Below, one piece after another: positions 55,182-64,000 of a stretch of 64,000 bases of DNA (its first letter is position 1; the number at the start of each line of letters is the position of its first letter). The translations under genes were made by a program, and so were the position numbers. The notes under the pieces were generated by a model. The model did not search any database and was not told the origin of the DNA. It was given only the letters and a program-made list of their open reading frames with translations. The stretch comes from Artemia franciscana (Eukaryota > Arthropoda > Branchiopoda > Anostraca > Artemiidae). The DNA lies in the NCBI RefSeq assembly GCF_032884065.1, contig NC_088868.1, positions 37,378,867-37,442,866 on the forward strand. Reading direction: 5' to 3'.

Positions 55182-55959
55182 CTTTTTGAAATTGCAAATA
55201 AGACATTGTTTTGAGCATTAAAATATAGAGCAGTATTTTGCTACCTTTAAGGGGAACGATACCCAGCGATCTCTTTCAAGTTAAATATTTTAGTTTGTGT
55301 AACGACAAAAAAGTATTAGGGCATTAATTTAGGTTTATATTTATTGCCCTGATCGGGCACAATACGCTGTGCTTGTTTTTTCTCTTTTTTTTTACTGGGA
55401 TTTTCAAATTAAGGCTTTTCATGGAAATTGTATTTCAATTTCTATGAAAATGTTAAATATAAGTTTAATTATTTTAAATTTTCGTCAAAGAGAATTTTGA
55501 AACGAAAAATTTGGCTTTTTAGATTTCTTCTAGTTCTCCGATAAAGACATTTCCATCAATCTATTACATCCTACTCCAATTTATCACAATCAATTTTGTT
55601 TCGGAAACTAATAAATGTTTTCAAGTTAGTTTCAGTAGGTGGTCTATAAAAACGAATATACCAATCTTTAAGCTAATAAAAGGCAAAGATTTCCGCTTGA
55701 ATTAATTGACATTAAAAGTAGATAGTTTCAACAGTAAACAGTTTTAACAGTATACTAATAAAAATAACATACCAAGAGAGGTTGTGATCAAATATTAAAA
55801 AAAAAAGAAAAAACTGCAATTAAACAGGAACTTAGCCTGGTTAGTATTCAAAAGTACTTTGTCACAAATGGTAAAGATGTGTACTAAAAAAGGGCACGGC
55901 TTTGTTACTTTGTTACAAAAGCAAAGTGAAAAATTAAAGCAAATCACAAGGTTCTTGGT
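55182..55959. other. Downstream flank of troponin C
   Basis: AT-rich; no gene or repeat recognised. Confidence 0.5.
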
Positions 55960-56410
55960 AACTGTAAGGAACTCAGCCAAATTGTAACCGAAACTATAAA
56001 AAATAGAATTTTTATAGCAATAGACACAATAGAAGAATTAGATTATGCTGATTCCAAAAATTTAAAATTCATTGAGTTTAGTTTTACCTAACAAAAACTA
56101 CGAGTCTAAGAGAATATGTGTGATTATCAAAAAAGGGAGGGCACATCCTCAAAAAGTCAAGGAATCATAGTGACATCATCAGATTCAATATATCAGAGGA
56201 CCTTACTGTAAGGTTTCAAAATTCTATCCGAAGAAAATGTAAATTTTTAAATTTTTTTCTAGAAAAAAGATGGATGAGTGTTTATTTCATTTTTGTGGGT
56301 GTTTTTTCCCCAGGAGTGAGGGTTTCAAGTCATTGGCCCTAGTGCATCTAGAATGGGCTAATTCAAAGTGAAATTTAAAGTTGCAATGGCCTTTTAAAGT
56401 GAAACAAAAT
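55960..56410 (+). repeat. FB-family body, diverged
   Basis: It matches the FB body (GGAACTCAGCCAAATTGTAA for GGAGCGACCCGGCTCAATAG, TTCATTGAGTTTAGTTTTAC, ATCAGATTCA, AGAGGACCTTACTG). It is more diverged than the other copies and lacks hairpins. Confidence 0.75.
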
Positions 56411-56484
56411 ATTATTATAAAATTGTACAGGCAAAAGCTTTGATCCGGGTATGATACAGCTCTCAGGCAAGATCCCTCAAAATT

Positions 56485-56830
56485 GCCTGACATGTGGCCT
56501 CAGAGAATGGATTGAAGTTTCCTACACCTCTCAAGGAGGTTAGTACAGAAAGTTTTAACTACCACAGCTTGCCCTTGAGACCGCTTGTCCTTGCCTGACG
56601 TGTGCCTGGGGGAATGGATTGAATCTTCCTACATTCCTTAAGGAGGTAAGCACAGAAAGCTTTAACTACCACCACTTGCCTTCGCCTAACAAGCCTCAGG
56701 GAATTGATTGAAGCTTCCTAGAGCTCTAAAAGAGGTTAGCACGGAAAGTTTTAGCTACCACCGCTTGCCCTTGCCTGACAAATGGGCCTCAGGGAGTTAA
56801 GCTTCCTTGTGCCTTTAAAAAAATGTAGTC
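56485..56830. repeat. ~90-107 bp tandem repeat
   Basis: About three and a half units with GGATTGAAGTTTCCTACA, AGGAGGTTAGTACAGAAAG, TTTTAACTACCACAGCTTGC and CCTGAC. Unit starts are near 56509, 56616 and 56706. Confidence 0.8.
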
Positions 56831-57300
56831 ATCCGTTTAACGGATGCTTGCTTGTTTGCCTCCCAGTTTTTTAGTATTTTGATTCGATTAGATACTGTGA
56901 TAGAATATTCAAAGTTCTTGCTTTTGTTCTTTTAATTCCATGATTCATTCTCAAGCATGTAAGTCCATTATTTACATATATGGTTATGCATCATTCTTTT
57001 TTCTTTTGTAGCAATGTGAAACTTTGACGAAAAAAAAGTCGACTAAAATACTGTTTTTCTTATTTCAAAACACCTTTACAATCAGGCTTGAAGATGGACT
57101 CAAGGTCATAATATTTATCGCATGGCGTGCTTTTTCTTTGCTAAAACCATTAGGATATGAAGTTCTAGGTACACAGCTGAAAAATATTATATAGATGGTG
57201 TTCAATTTCAGCAAGGAAGAAAATGAGAAAAATTAAGGGAAAAACAATGTATATGTAATTAGTTGTTTTGTTACAAAGTGCCATTTTGGTACTGAAATCG
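56831..57300. other. Unassigned stretch
   Basis: No feature recognised. Confidence 0.4.
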
Positions 57301-57690
57301 TATATTAAAATCATACAACTTTTGAATTTACGATTTAACCTGAGCAGTTAGAGAAGAATAAGGCAGCCTCATTTTCAAGGCCGGAAAGAACATAAAAACA
57401 AGAATTTCAGGCAATACCACAATTTTGATTTTTTAAATATACCATTCTGGCTGGCACTAAAATCCCTCAAAGAGACAAAACAAGTTGCTTTGAAGACTTC
57501 TGCTATACAGATTAAACCTGAACAACTACAAAAGGATAAGATGGCCTCTTTTACAAGGTACAACACCCCTTAGAAACAGGATTTCCAGGAAACAACACAA
57601 TTTGGATTTCTTAAAACCCGCCATTCTGGCTGGCAGTACAATCATTCATAGAGACAAAACAAGTTACTTTGGAAACTTTTGGATTTCTGA
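57300..57690. repeat. ~179-bp direct repeat, two units
   Basis: CCATTCTGGCTGGCA occurs at 57442 and 57621, each followed by AGAGACAAAACAAGTT. The preceding AAGGCAGCCTC/AAGATGGCCTC segments also match. Confidence 0.8.
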
Positions 57691-57976
57691 TTCAACTCCA
57701 TCAACTCAACTCAAGTAGTCAAAAGTATTTAAAAACAATGAAGGGTTGATTGAGATTGAGTTAACCCAAATTAACCCCGTCAGAACCGTTCAAACCAATG
57801 CCACCTGGACTAAAATAGCAAGATAGCGTACTAGCAAAACCCCAAGTTGTCAATTCGAAAAATACCAGGCATGTTATGTTTTTACTACTCGTTTACTTGC
57901 CTTCTATTTTCCAATTTATAGTCAGGGTACAGTTTCCTAACTTATAAGTGAAAACAAAAATTTTTATCTTAGAAAA

Positions 57977-58515
57977 CTACTACTACTACTACTACTACTA
58001 CTAATAATAACTCACTGCAGCACCAAGCCGCCTCAGGCCAACACAGCTACGTACCTCCTTCAACCTAATCTATTTAAAGCCTCCCTCTTTACACCCTCTC
58101 AGGAAGTTCCCATTTCCTTTAAATCTTTATTTATGACATCTTCCCAACCCAGACAAGGGCGACCTGCTTTCCGTGTAGCACCAGACGGTTGGCCAAAAGG
58201 GACAATNNNNNNNNNNNNNNNNNNNNNNNNNNNNNNNNNNNNNNNNNNNNNNNNNNNNNNNNNNNNNNNNNNNNNNNNNNNNNNNNNNNNNNNNNNNNNN
58301 NNNNNNAAGCCTCCCTCTTTACACCCTCCCAGGAAGTTCCCATTTCCTGTAAATCTTTATTTATGACATTCTCCCAACCCACTTAAGGACGACATGCTTT
58401 CCGTGTAGCCGCAGACGGTTGGCTAAAAAGGACAATCTTCGGTAATCTGTCATCCTTCATCCGTAGAACGTGGCCAAGCCATCTCAACCTTTCTTTCATT
58501 ATAGCCCTAGAAATA
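57977..58515 (-). mobile_element. RTE 3' end fragment (copy 3)
   Basis: It starts with (ACT)n (57977-58003). It is then the reverse complement of the RTE tail at ~42735-43030 (CTCACTGCAGCACCAAGCCG, CCTCAGGCCAACACAGCTAC). It runs to the RLRWLGH coding region near 58470-58500, which reads GHVLRMKDDR on the minus strand. The gap at 58207-58306 lies inside and the text resumes by repeating AAGCCTCCCTCTTTACACCC from 58078, so the gap may join two overlapping copies. Confidence 0.85.
58207..58306. other. Assembly gap (100 N)
   Basis: 100 N; the sequence on both sides is from the same part of the RTE tail, which suggests a duplicated or mis-joined copy. Confidence 0.99.
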
Positions 58516-58609
58516 GCCAAGCCATATCAACCTTTTTATCATTATAGCCTAATATACTTATATTAGGAATATAATATCATTTTGTTGGGAGCAACACTAA
58601 ATGGATACA

Positions 58610-58745
58610 AAATATGATTTATTAAGCTTTTTTTCATAGCTTGCAACGTATTTTATTTAAACCAGCGCATTTGAGAATCAATCAGAATTTTGTATTGTAG
58701 CAAACATTAAGATCAGTAAGTTTCGGCAATCTATAACCTAACTTG
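58610..58745. repeat. Interspersed repeat, copy a
   Basis: CCAGCGCATTTGAGAATCAA and the following ~90 bases match 63500-63640 (CCAGTGCATTTTAGAATCAA). Confidence 0.7.
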
Positions 58746-59725
58746 ACAATATTTTATACTCTCTCATGCACACTTCTGACAATCAGCGTGCATATAGTGT
58801 GTTTCAAATTTCTTTAATATCCTCCTAACCCTTTCTTGAAAGTAGTCCAAAGTAAAAATAGCCACAGTTGCTAGTAATTGCGGTCACAGTCAAGAGTAGA
58901 CGCGGCAGAAAGTAGTCACAGTCACAAGTAGTTACTAGTTACAAGCAGCCGCAAACCACAGTTACTAATAGACGCCATTACAAGTAATCTTGTTTTCAGT
59001 TGCAAGCCTTTGCAGTGGCAGTCATTTGTAATTGAAGTCGCAATAGCAGCAGTAGTAGGATTGGCCCTGACGGTTAGTCGCCGTTACAAGTCATCTTAGT
59101 CGCGAGTAAGAGCAGTCGCAAGTATTTGCGGTCGCATACTATTGGAGTTACAGCAGCAGTAGCAGTAGTAGTAACCCTTGAAGTTTCAAGTTAAAAACCG
59201 TACCCTTTCTTAATATATTATAGAAATTGCAGAAGCTCATTTTGATAACTTTGACACACATAATGTCTTTTGGTTTATGTCAACATATCTCTCAATGTAC
59301 CCATTTCTTAACCTGACACTATTGTCTTCTCGCCCTGAGCCTTCTTGGAGACACCCTGGATAAAGCTTCCCCTCCATAGTGATATTTTTGGAATACAAGA
59401 AGTGAACAAATTACATAATTAACATTTCTAGCCCCAGAGGATGTTGAAGAAAATGACACCCCCAGAGGTATATTCGTTACACCTTTTGATTTTTTTTTCA
59501 CATAATTATTTTTAACATTTCAAATAATGTAGAGGGCGAGGTATCTAAAGAGAGTGGCTGGTATCTCTCTGATCGCTCTTTAACATCGTCCCCAATATGC
59601 CATGATAGTTACAACCTAATACTGTCTGCCATTCCTTAGATATTTTTGTCATGCCCTACTGAAAACCATCCCAATTTCGGCGTTGTTTGACTGCATTTGA
59701 CATCCTCCTGAACATTTACTGGAAG
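58746..59725. repeat. Triplet-rich and (TAG)n module region
   Basis: CAGTAGTAGTA runs near 59050 and 59155-59175 and AGTCGCAAGTA-type short repeats at 58870-59130 (GTCACAGTCACAAGTAG). Blocks resemble the modules in troponin C intron A (CTTTTGGTTTATGTCAACAT; GAAGTTTCACCTTAATACCC). No gene. Confidence 0.6.
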
Positions 59726-59727
59726 TT

Positions 59728-60400
59728 TCACCTTAATACCCTAAGCTTTTTTAGAGACCCAGGATTAAAATTGACACCCTTTTTCTCAATAAATGGCAAT
59801 CTAAAATCATCTAGTGACGAACAAATATTATCAATAAGAGACGTGTGCGTGTCAGTAACTAGGGTTGGTATACAAACTGAAGGTAGAGTTCCCGACGAGA
59901 GCATCATCGACAAAAAATCAATAGCTGAAGCAAAATAATGATCCAGCAGGTTGAGGTTAAAATCACCCATAAGGATTAGTTTATAGGGATGTTTTTGGAC
60001 TGAGTCCAAAACTTCTTCCAGAATTTTAAAAACGAAGGAATAGATTCACTGGGGGACCTATAAACCAAGCCCACAGCTAAATACTTACGCATTAATTTAA
60101 TCTCAATAAAAAGAGATTCAAAGATTCCTTCCTCATTTCTGCTCAAATCACTTTGGACATTATTTGTAAGACAATCAGCAATATAAAGGACAGGGCCATC
60201 TGTTTCCTATTCAACTTCTCCATCCTATATCCCATAATATTTAAAAGGATATCCTTTTTTGATTCTAGGAAAGTTTAACATAATCCTATAACATCAGGAG
60301 TTCCACCACTGACGATCAATTTTAGTTCATCAAAAGACGAGGAAAGTCCCTGAATGTTAAGCTGAAGCACAGAGGAAGCATCATCACGTTTAGAGGAGGC
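59728..60400 (-). pseudogene. LINE-B ORF2 endonuclease, decayed
   Basis: It reads LNIQGLSSSFDELKLIVSGG near 60.36 kb, then DVIGLC*TFLES with a stop before the catalytic-Glu position, which now reads a different residue. 60009-59728 gives PYKLILMGDFNLNLLDHYFA, then SGTLPSVCIPTLVTDTHTSL and IDNICSSLDDF. It ends with the element at 59728. There are more stops than in copy 1. Confidence 0.82.
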
Positions 60401-60434
60401 AGTACCATTTTAATGCGAAACATACTTACTTTTA

Positions 60435-60734
60435 TTACCCGAAAGAATCAATATTCTTCAGATTTCTGCTTCCAATTGAATTATTAATTATATTTTCAAT
60501 ATCTAAAGGGTTATTTTGTAATTCAATTAAGCGTTCCCCCAGAGAGTTGATACCAACCTGGTCACCGGTAGAAATCGTCGATTTACTCAAGGTGGATGGC
60601 AGTTCCGCTCCTTGACCAAACCCACCAGACCAAAGGTATAAGAAAAAATATAAGGAAAAAAATGGTATAATCGAGGTAAGGATAAATAAGAAAAAGCAGG
60701 GAAAGAGAAGGAAAAAGAAACAAGGAAAAACCAA
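60435..60734 (-). pseudogene. LINE-B inter-ORF / ORF2 N-terminal spacer
   Basis: The 99-codon reading ends with STGDQVGINSLGERLIELQN and NPLDIENIINNS, which match VTSLGEQLFHHQNNPIDV at 10.55 kb. The first part (FFFLLFPCFFLFIL) is a purine-rich tract read backwards, not a membrane segment of a real protein. Confidence 0.7.
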
Positions 60735-60810
60735 GAAATTAACAAATAATCAGCACTGGTAATTTAATCGCAAAAGAACCACGTATATGCCAAGACATGA
60801 AATTTATCAC

Positions 60811-61717
60811 AAAAGTCATTGGCTCACGGTTTTACGGTTCTTTGGGCAGTTAATGCTGTAGCCCGTATGGCCTGGAGCCTTACAACTAACACAAAAAGGA
60901 CTGTTCTTACACGGGGATTTAGATGTAGACTTGTGGTCACTAGCTCCGCATTTTTAGCACAGGGTAGTGTTTGTGCAGTTTGCTACAAGGTGGCTAGTCA
61001 TATGGCAGTTAAAGCATCGATGAGGCAAAAACACAAACTCCTAGGTAGCATGTCGCTCATAACCGATTTTCACTAATTCTTCAAGGAACTGATCTAAGTC
61101 ATTTCTTGACTTGAAATACACTTTGAATGTGTGTGATGCACCACACTTAGCTGTTTCGATGCATTTTGGGATTAATTCCTTCAGTGACGAGTCGACTAGT
61201 TCGTCCGGTACTTGTTTAAAAACAGCAACAAAAGCAGGCTCCTTAACTGTAGCATTTAGAGTGGGGTAAGAACCCTTTACCTTTTTAATAATTAGACTAG
61301 CGGTTTCTTTAGACGAGACGACAAGTTTCCATTCATTCTTGCAACGGCGTAGCTCAGATACATCGCTGCCAGGGCTAGGACAAAGACTGTCTATAAATAC
61401 TTGGCGCTCAGTTGGGCCTTTTGGCTCTTTTGGAGGGTTTTTTAGTATTACAGCATACGAGGGCTTAGGCATTGAGTCATGACTTTGGGGCAAGACCAGT
61501 GACTGGTCAGAGAGGCTATTTAAAGGTGAGATATGTTTGTCAGAGCGCCGTCCAATTTACACGATAACTCATTGATCTTGGATACAACTGTGGAATTTAC
61601 GGCCTCTCCTATAGTTGGGACTTCACGTGGACTAAGAATAACAAATTTTGGGAATTTTAGGTTTTGCTTGGCAGTAGCAACTAAAGTTTTTACATATGTT
61701 AAGAATATTATCTTCAT
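60811..61717 (-). pseudogene. LINE-B ORF1 with CCHC zinc knuckles
   Basis: An N-terminal part (61717-61520) contains PKFVILSPREVPTIGEAV. A 150-codon frame (61493-61041) contains PKPSYAVILKNPPKEPKGPT, DVSELRRCKNEWKLVVSSKE and HTFKVYFKSRNDLDQFLEEL (RRM-like). In a shifted frame it goes on to CFNCHMTSHLVANC (CX2CX4HX4C). Then C*KCGASDHKSTSKSPC has a TAA in the second knuckle, and CVSCKAPGHTGYSINC follows, with a stop near 60811. Three knuckles after an RRM-like region are the usual ORF1p layout of Jockey/CR1-like LINEs. Confidence 0.85.
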
Positions 61718-61797
61718 CTTTAGAGTGAGTCACCATTTGGGTTGTAACACTTAGTTCAGCATAAAGAACTTTCTTTGCTTGGATGATGGTATCGCGA

Positions 61798-62780
61798 CCA
61801 AACAGTTCATGGTAACGAACTGTAGTAAAGAGCGACCCAGCTCAATAGTAACCAAAACTCTAGAAAATGGAATTTTGATACCAATAGCTACATCAAAAGA
61901 ATTGCATTTTAATGCTAGTTTTAAATGTATAAGTTTCATCAAGTTTAGTCTTACCCATCAAAAGTTACGAGCCTGAGAAAATTTGTGTTATTTTAGAAAA
62001 TAGGGGGAAACATCCCCTAAAAGTCATAGAATCTGAACGAAAATTAAACCATAAGATTCAATGTGTCATAGAACTCTACTGTAAAAGTTTCAAGCTCCTA
62101 TCTACAAAAACGTGGAATTTTGTATTTTTAGCCAGAAGGCAGATCACGGATGCGTGTTTTTTTTTCCAGGGATGATCGTATCGACCCAGTTGTTCTAGAA
62201 TATTGTGAGAGGGCTTATTCTAAAGGAAATGAACAGTTATAGTGCCCTTTTTAAGTGACCAAAAAAATTGGAGGGCACCTAGGCCCCCTCCCTCGCTAAT
62301 TTATTTCCCAAAGTCAACCTTGAGATAGCCATTCTATCCAGCGTAGTAAAAAAGCCTTATAAATATGTCTTTGGGGACGACTTAATCCCTCACAGTCCCC
62401 TTAGGAGGGGCTACAAGTTACAAACTTTGACCAGCGCTTATATATAGTATATGCTGTATATGCTGGGGGAACTGTCATCGAGGAATTTGTCATGGGGGAA
62501 GAAGTTCAGTATATGCTAGTATATGCTCGGGGAACTTTCATCGAGGAATTTGTCATGGGGGAAGAAAATTTCCATGATGGGAGCGCAGGATTTACAGGAT
62601 TTACTTAAGGTTTCTTACTGTTTAAAAATAAGAGTTGAGAGAAAGAGTCAAACTTTAGCGTAAAGAGCGGGCGTTGATGAGGAAGAAGCCCCTTTCATAT
62701 ACGGAAGTAATTTCTGTTCGTTTTAAGTTTTAATGTCAGTCCTGGCTTTCAGTTGAGAAAACTTTTTTTTTATTTAATCA
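61798..62780 (+). repeat. FB-family element inserted in LINE-B ORF1, internally shortened
   Basis: It begins CCAAACAG with the GTTCATGGTAACGAAC hairpin at 61803. The body goes to ~62600 with a short duplication (GTATATGCTGGGGGAACT and GTATATGCTCGGGGAACT, 62450-62570). It then goes directly to the second half of the terminal palindrome (TTTAGCGTAAAGAGCGGG onward), ending in TTTTTTTTATTTAAT near 62780. Confidence 0.88.
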
Positions 62781-63499
62781 AAATAAGCGACAGCTGTCTT
62801 TTGGATAAACTTTTGCCTAACTCTATCAGTTTGAGATCGGCTTAAAAAGTTCAAAACAGGATTCAAAATTAAATTGTCTCCCATCTTACACTGACTAAAG
62901 TCTTTCTAAAATTAACCTGCTTCACTCCTTTACTCCAACTTCCTCTCTTTTCGTCTTCATTCCTCTCCCTCTATTCCCTCTCTCCTTGCATTCAATTTAA
63001 GTCCACAGAATATCAAATATGTGAAATCAATAGATGTTGACACCTTGATAAACCGTCACACAAGTTTTAATTAAAAACTGTATTTTCCAAAATACTACGA
63101 GATCTAGCAAGTGGGATTAAAATTCATACCTTAGACTCTCAGGTATGTGAAAATGAAAAGTAATCTGATTAGTTCAGATGTTGACACCATGAAAGCTAGT
63201 TCAGTACTGAACTATTCAGTTACCATTCAAAAGGGTGATTGTATTTTTTACTGAAACTATTATCAAAAGGGTTTTGGATACAGAAATAACAATTTTAGAG
63301 TCAAAATATAAGGTTTTATTTCATTTTATAGTTACTTTTAGTACCTGAGCAGTTGGCACTTTGCATATTTTCCACAAGTATTGACAGTTTTGGAAATCTA
63401 AGCGTGAAACAGAATGTAAAAATTGATTAAGAATATATTTACAATAGGAAAATAAATATAATTTGTTAGAAGGAGCCTATAAACTAGACAAATGTAAGA
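62781..63499. other. Unassigned stretch
   Basis: A pyrimidine-rich run (CCTCTCTTTTCGTCTTCATT, 62940-62990) and a local repeat (TGAAATCAATAGATGTTGAC at ~63023; TTCAGATGTTGACACC at ~63175). No gene. Confidence 0.4.
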
Positions 63500-63640
63500 A
63501 ATGGAAGTTATTAACCATTTTTAATGACTTGTGACGTATCTCGTACAAACCAGTGCATTTTAGAATCAATTAGGATTTTTTAGGGTGAGAAATATTAAAA
63601 TCAATCAATTTTGACAGTCTCTTATCTAACATTTGCTTTG
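63500..63640. repeat. Interspersed repeat, copy b
   Basis: Partner of 58610-58745, in the same orientation. Confidence 0.7.
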
Positions 63641-63767
63641 AACTCATAAAGGCCATTGATATTTGCTTCCACTGTTGCATTGAAAAAAATAGAGCAATTA
63701 TTTATATGTAATTAATTTATTGGGTATAATTTGTGTTTGTTTTTATTGATGTCTTTTAGTTTTACTG

Positions 63768-63803
63768 CTGATGATGGACACTGTATATGTGTCCGAAATA
63801 TCC
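63768..63803 (+). ncRNA. Hammerhead-like core (CTGATGA - stem II - GAAA)
   Basis: CTGATGA (63768-63774), one T, a perfect 6-bp stem GGACAC/GTGTCC around TGTATAT (63776-63794), then GAAA (63795-63798). This is the conserved core order of hammerhead ribozymes, which are known in Penelope-like elements. Stems I and III and a cleavage triplet could not be paired convincingly, so activity is not claimed. Confidence 0.4.
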
Positions 63804-63884
63804 AGTTAAAAATTTTATATTTGTTTCACTGTCGATTAAAAGGTTTCATCCCTATTTTGAACTGTTATATTTTCTTTAGAAATA

Positions 63885-63945
63885 CATTTACTAATAGCAG
63901 TAATACTACTACTAATAGTACTAATACAGTAACACATGTTTTACT
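63885..63945. repeat. Imperfect triplet repeat
   Basis: ACTACTACTAATAGTACTAA-type triplets near the window end. Confidence 0.7.
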
Positions 63946-64000
63946 TTAGTAATACACACTGATCAATAAAATCAAAAGCCGTTGACTCCTTCAGCCATAA

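Larger units (their letters stand above)
59728..61797 (-). mobile_element. LINE-B copy 2 (ORF1 and ORF2 endonuclease)
   Basis: ORF1 runs from ~61797 to 60811, an inter-ORF/ORF2 spacer from 60734 to 60435 and the endonuclease from ~60400 to 59728. The high-coordinate end is cut by an FB element at 61798 and the low end stops at a (TAG) module. It shares spacer and endonuclease text with LINE-B copy 1. Confidence 0.85.

Overview
The window is transposon-rich eukaryotic nuclear DNA (AT-rich, four 100-base N gaps) with one recognisable host gene: the 3' part of an arthropod-type troponin C gene on the + strand. It consists of three coding exons at 45228-45491, 49501-49632 and 55069-55097, joined by canonical GT-AG introns of about 4.0 and 5.4 kb. 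The EF-hand pattern (sites II and IV usable, I and III degenerate), large repeat-filled introns, RTE and Penelope-like retroelements, several LINE families and Helitrons suggest a crustacean. From memory of its repeat families I suspect a brine shrimp (Artemia), but this is an unverified inference.

Layout. 0-7.1 kb: a terminal fold-back repeat (family FB), a LINE RT scrap, a decayed RTE element and a Penelope-like GIY-YIG remnant. 7.1-10.6 kb: a minus-strand LINE (family B) with endonuclease and RT, carrying a 141-bp tRNA-like SINE with target duplication. 11-13 kb: a second LINE family (C). 13.1-15.7 kb: a fossil autonomous Helitron Rep protein on the minus strand. 15.8-26.9 kb: tandem repeats, LINE-C copy 2, FB copies, two tRNA-like sequences and an unrecognised pair of small ORFs. 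27-30.1 kb: two Helitrons tail to tail around a TA array. 30.2-37.2 kb: nested minus-strand LINE-A copies. 37.7-40.3 kb: a Helitron composite with textbook A^TC and CTAG^T ends. 40.8-43.0 kb: a young RTE-type element. 43.6-44.9 kb: another Helitron 5' end and a 285-290 bp tandem array. 45.2-55.1 kb: troponin C, with two nearly full-length FB elements in its last intron. 55.2-64 kb: diverged FB, tandem repeats, an RTE tail, (TAG)n-centred modules, LINE-B copy 2 with an FB insertion, and a hammerhead-like motif.

Troponin C is the only gene here likely to act for the host. Everything else with coding potential is a mobile-element protein, nearly all broken by stops and frameshifts. The most unusual signals are the FB family, whose hairpin arms differ between copies yet stay complementary within a copy; the Helitron family with a fixed internal order of CRE-like palindromes, A/T tract and GGGACAC minisatellite; and the tail-to-tail Helitron palindrome at 27-28.9 kb.
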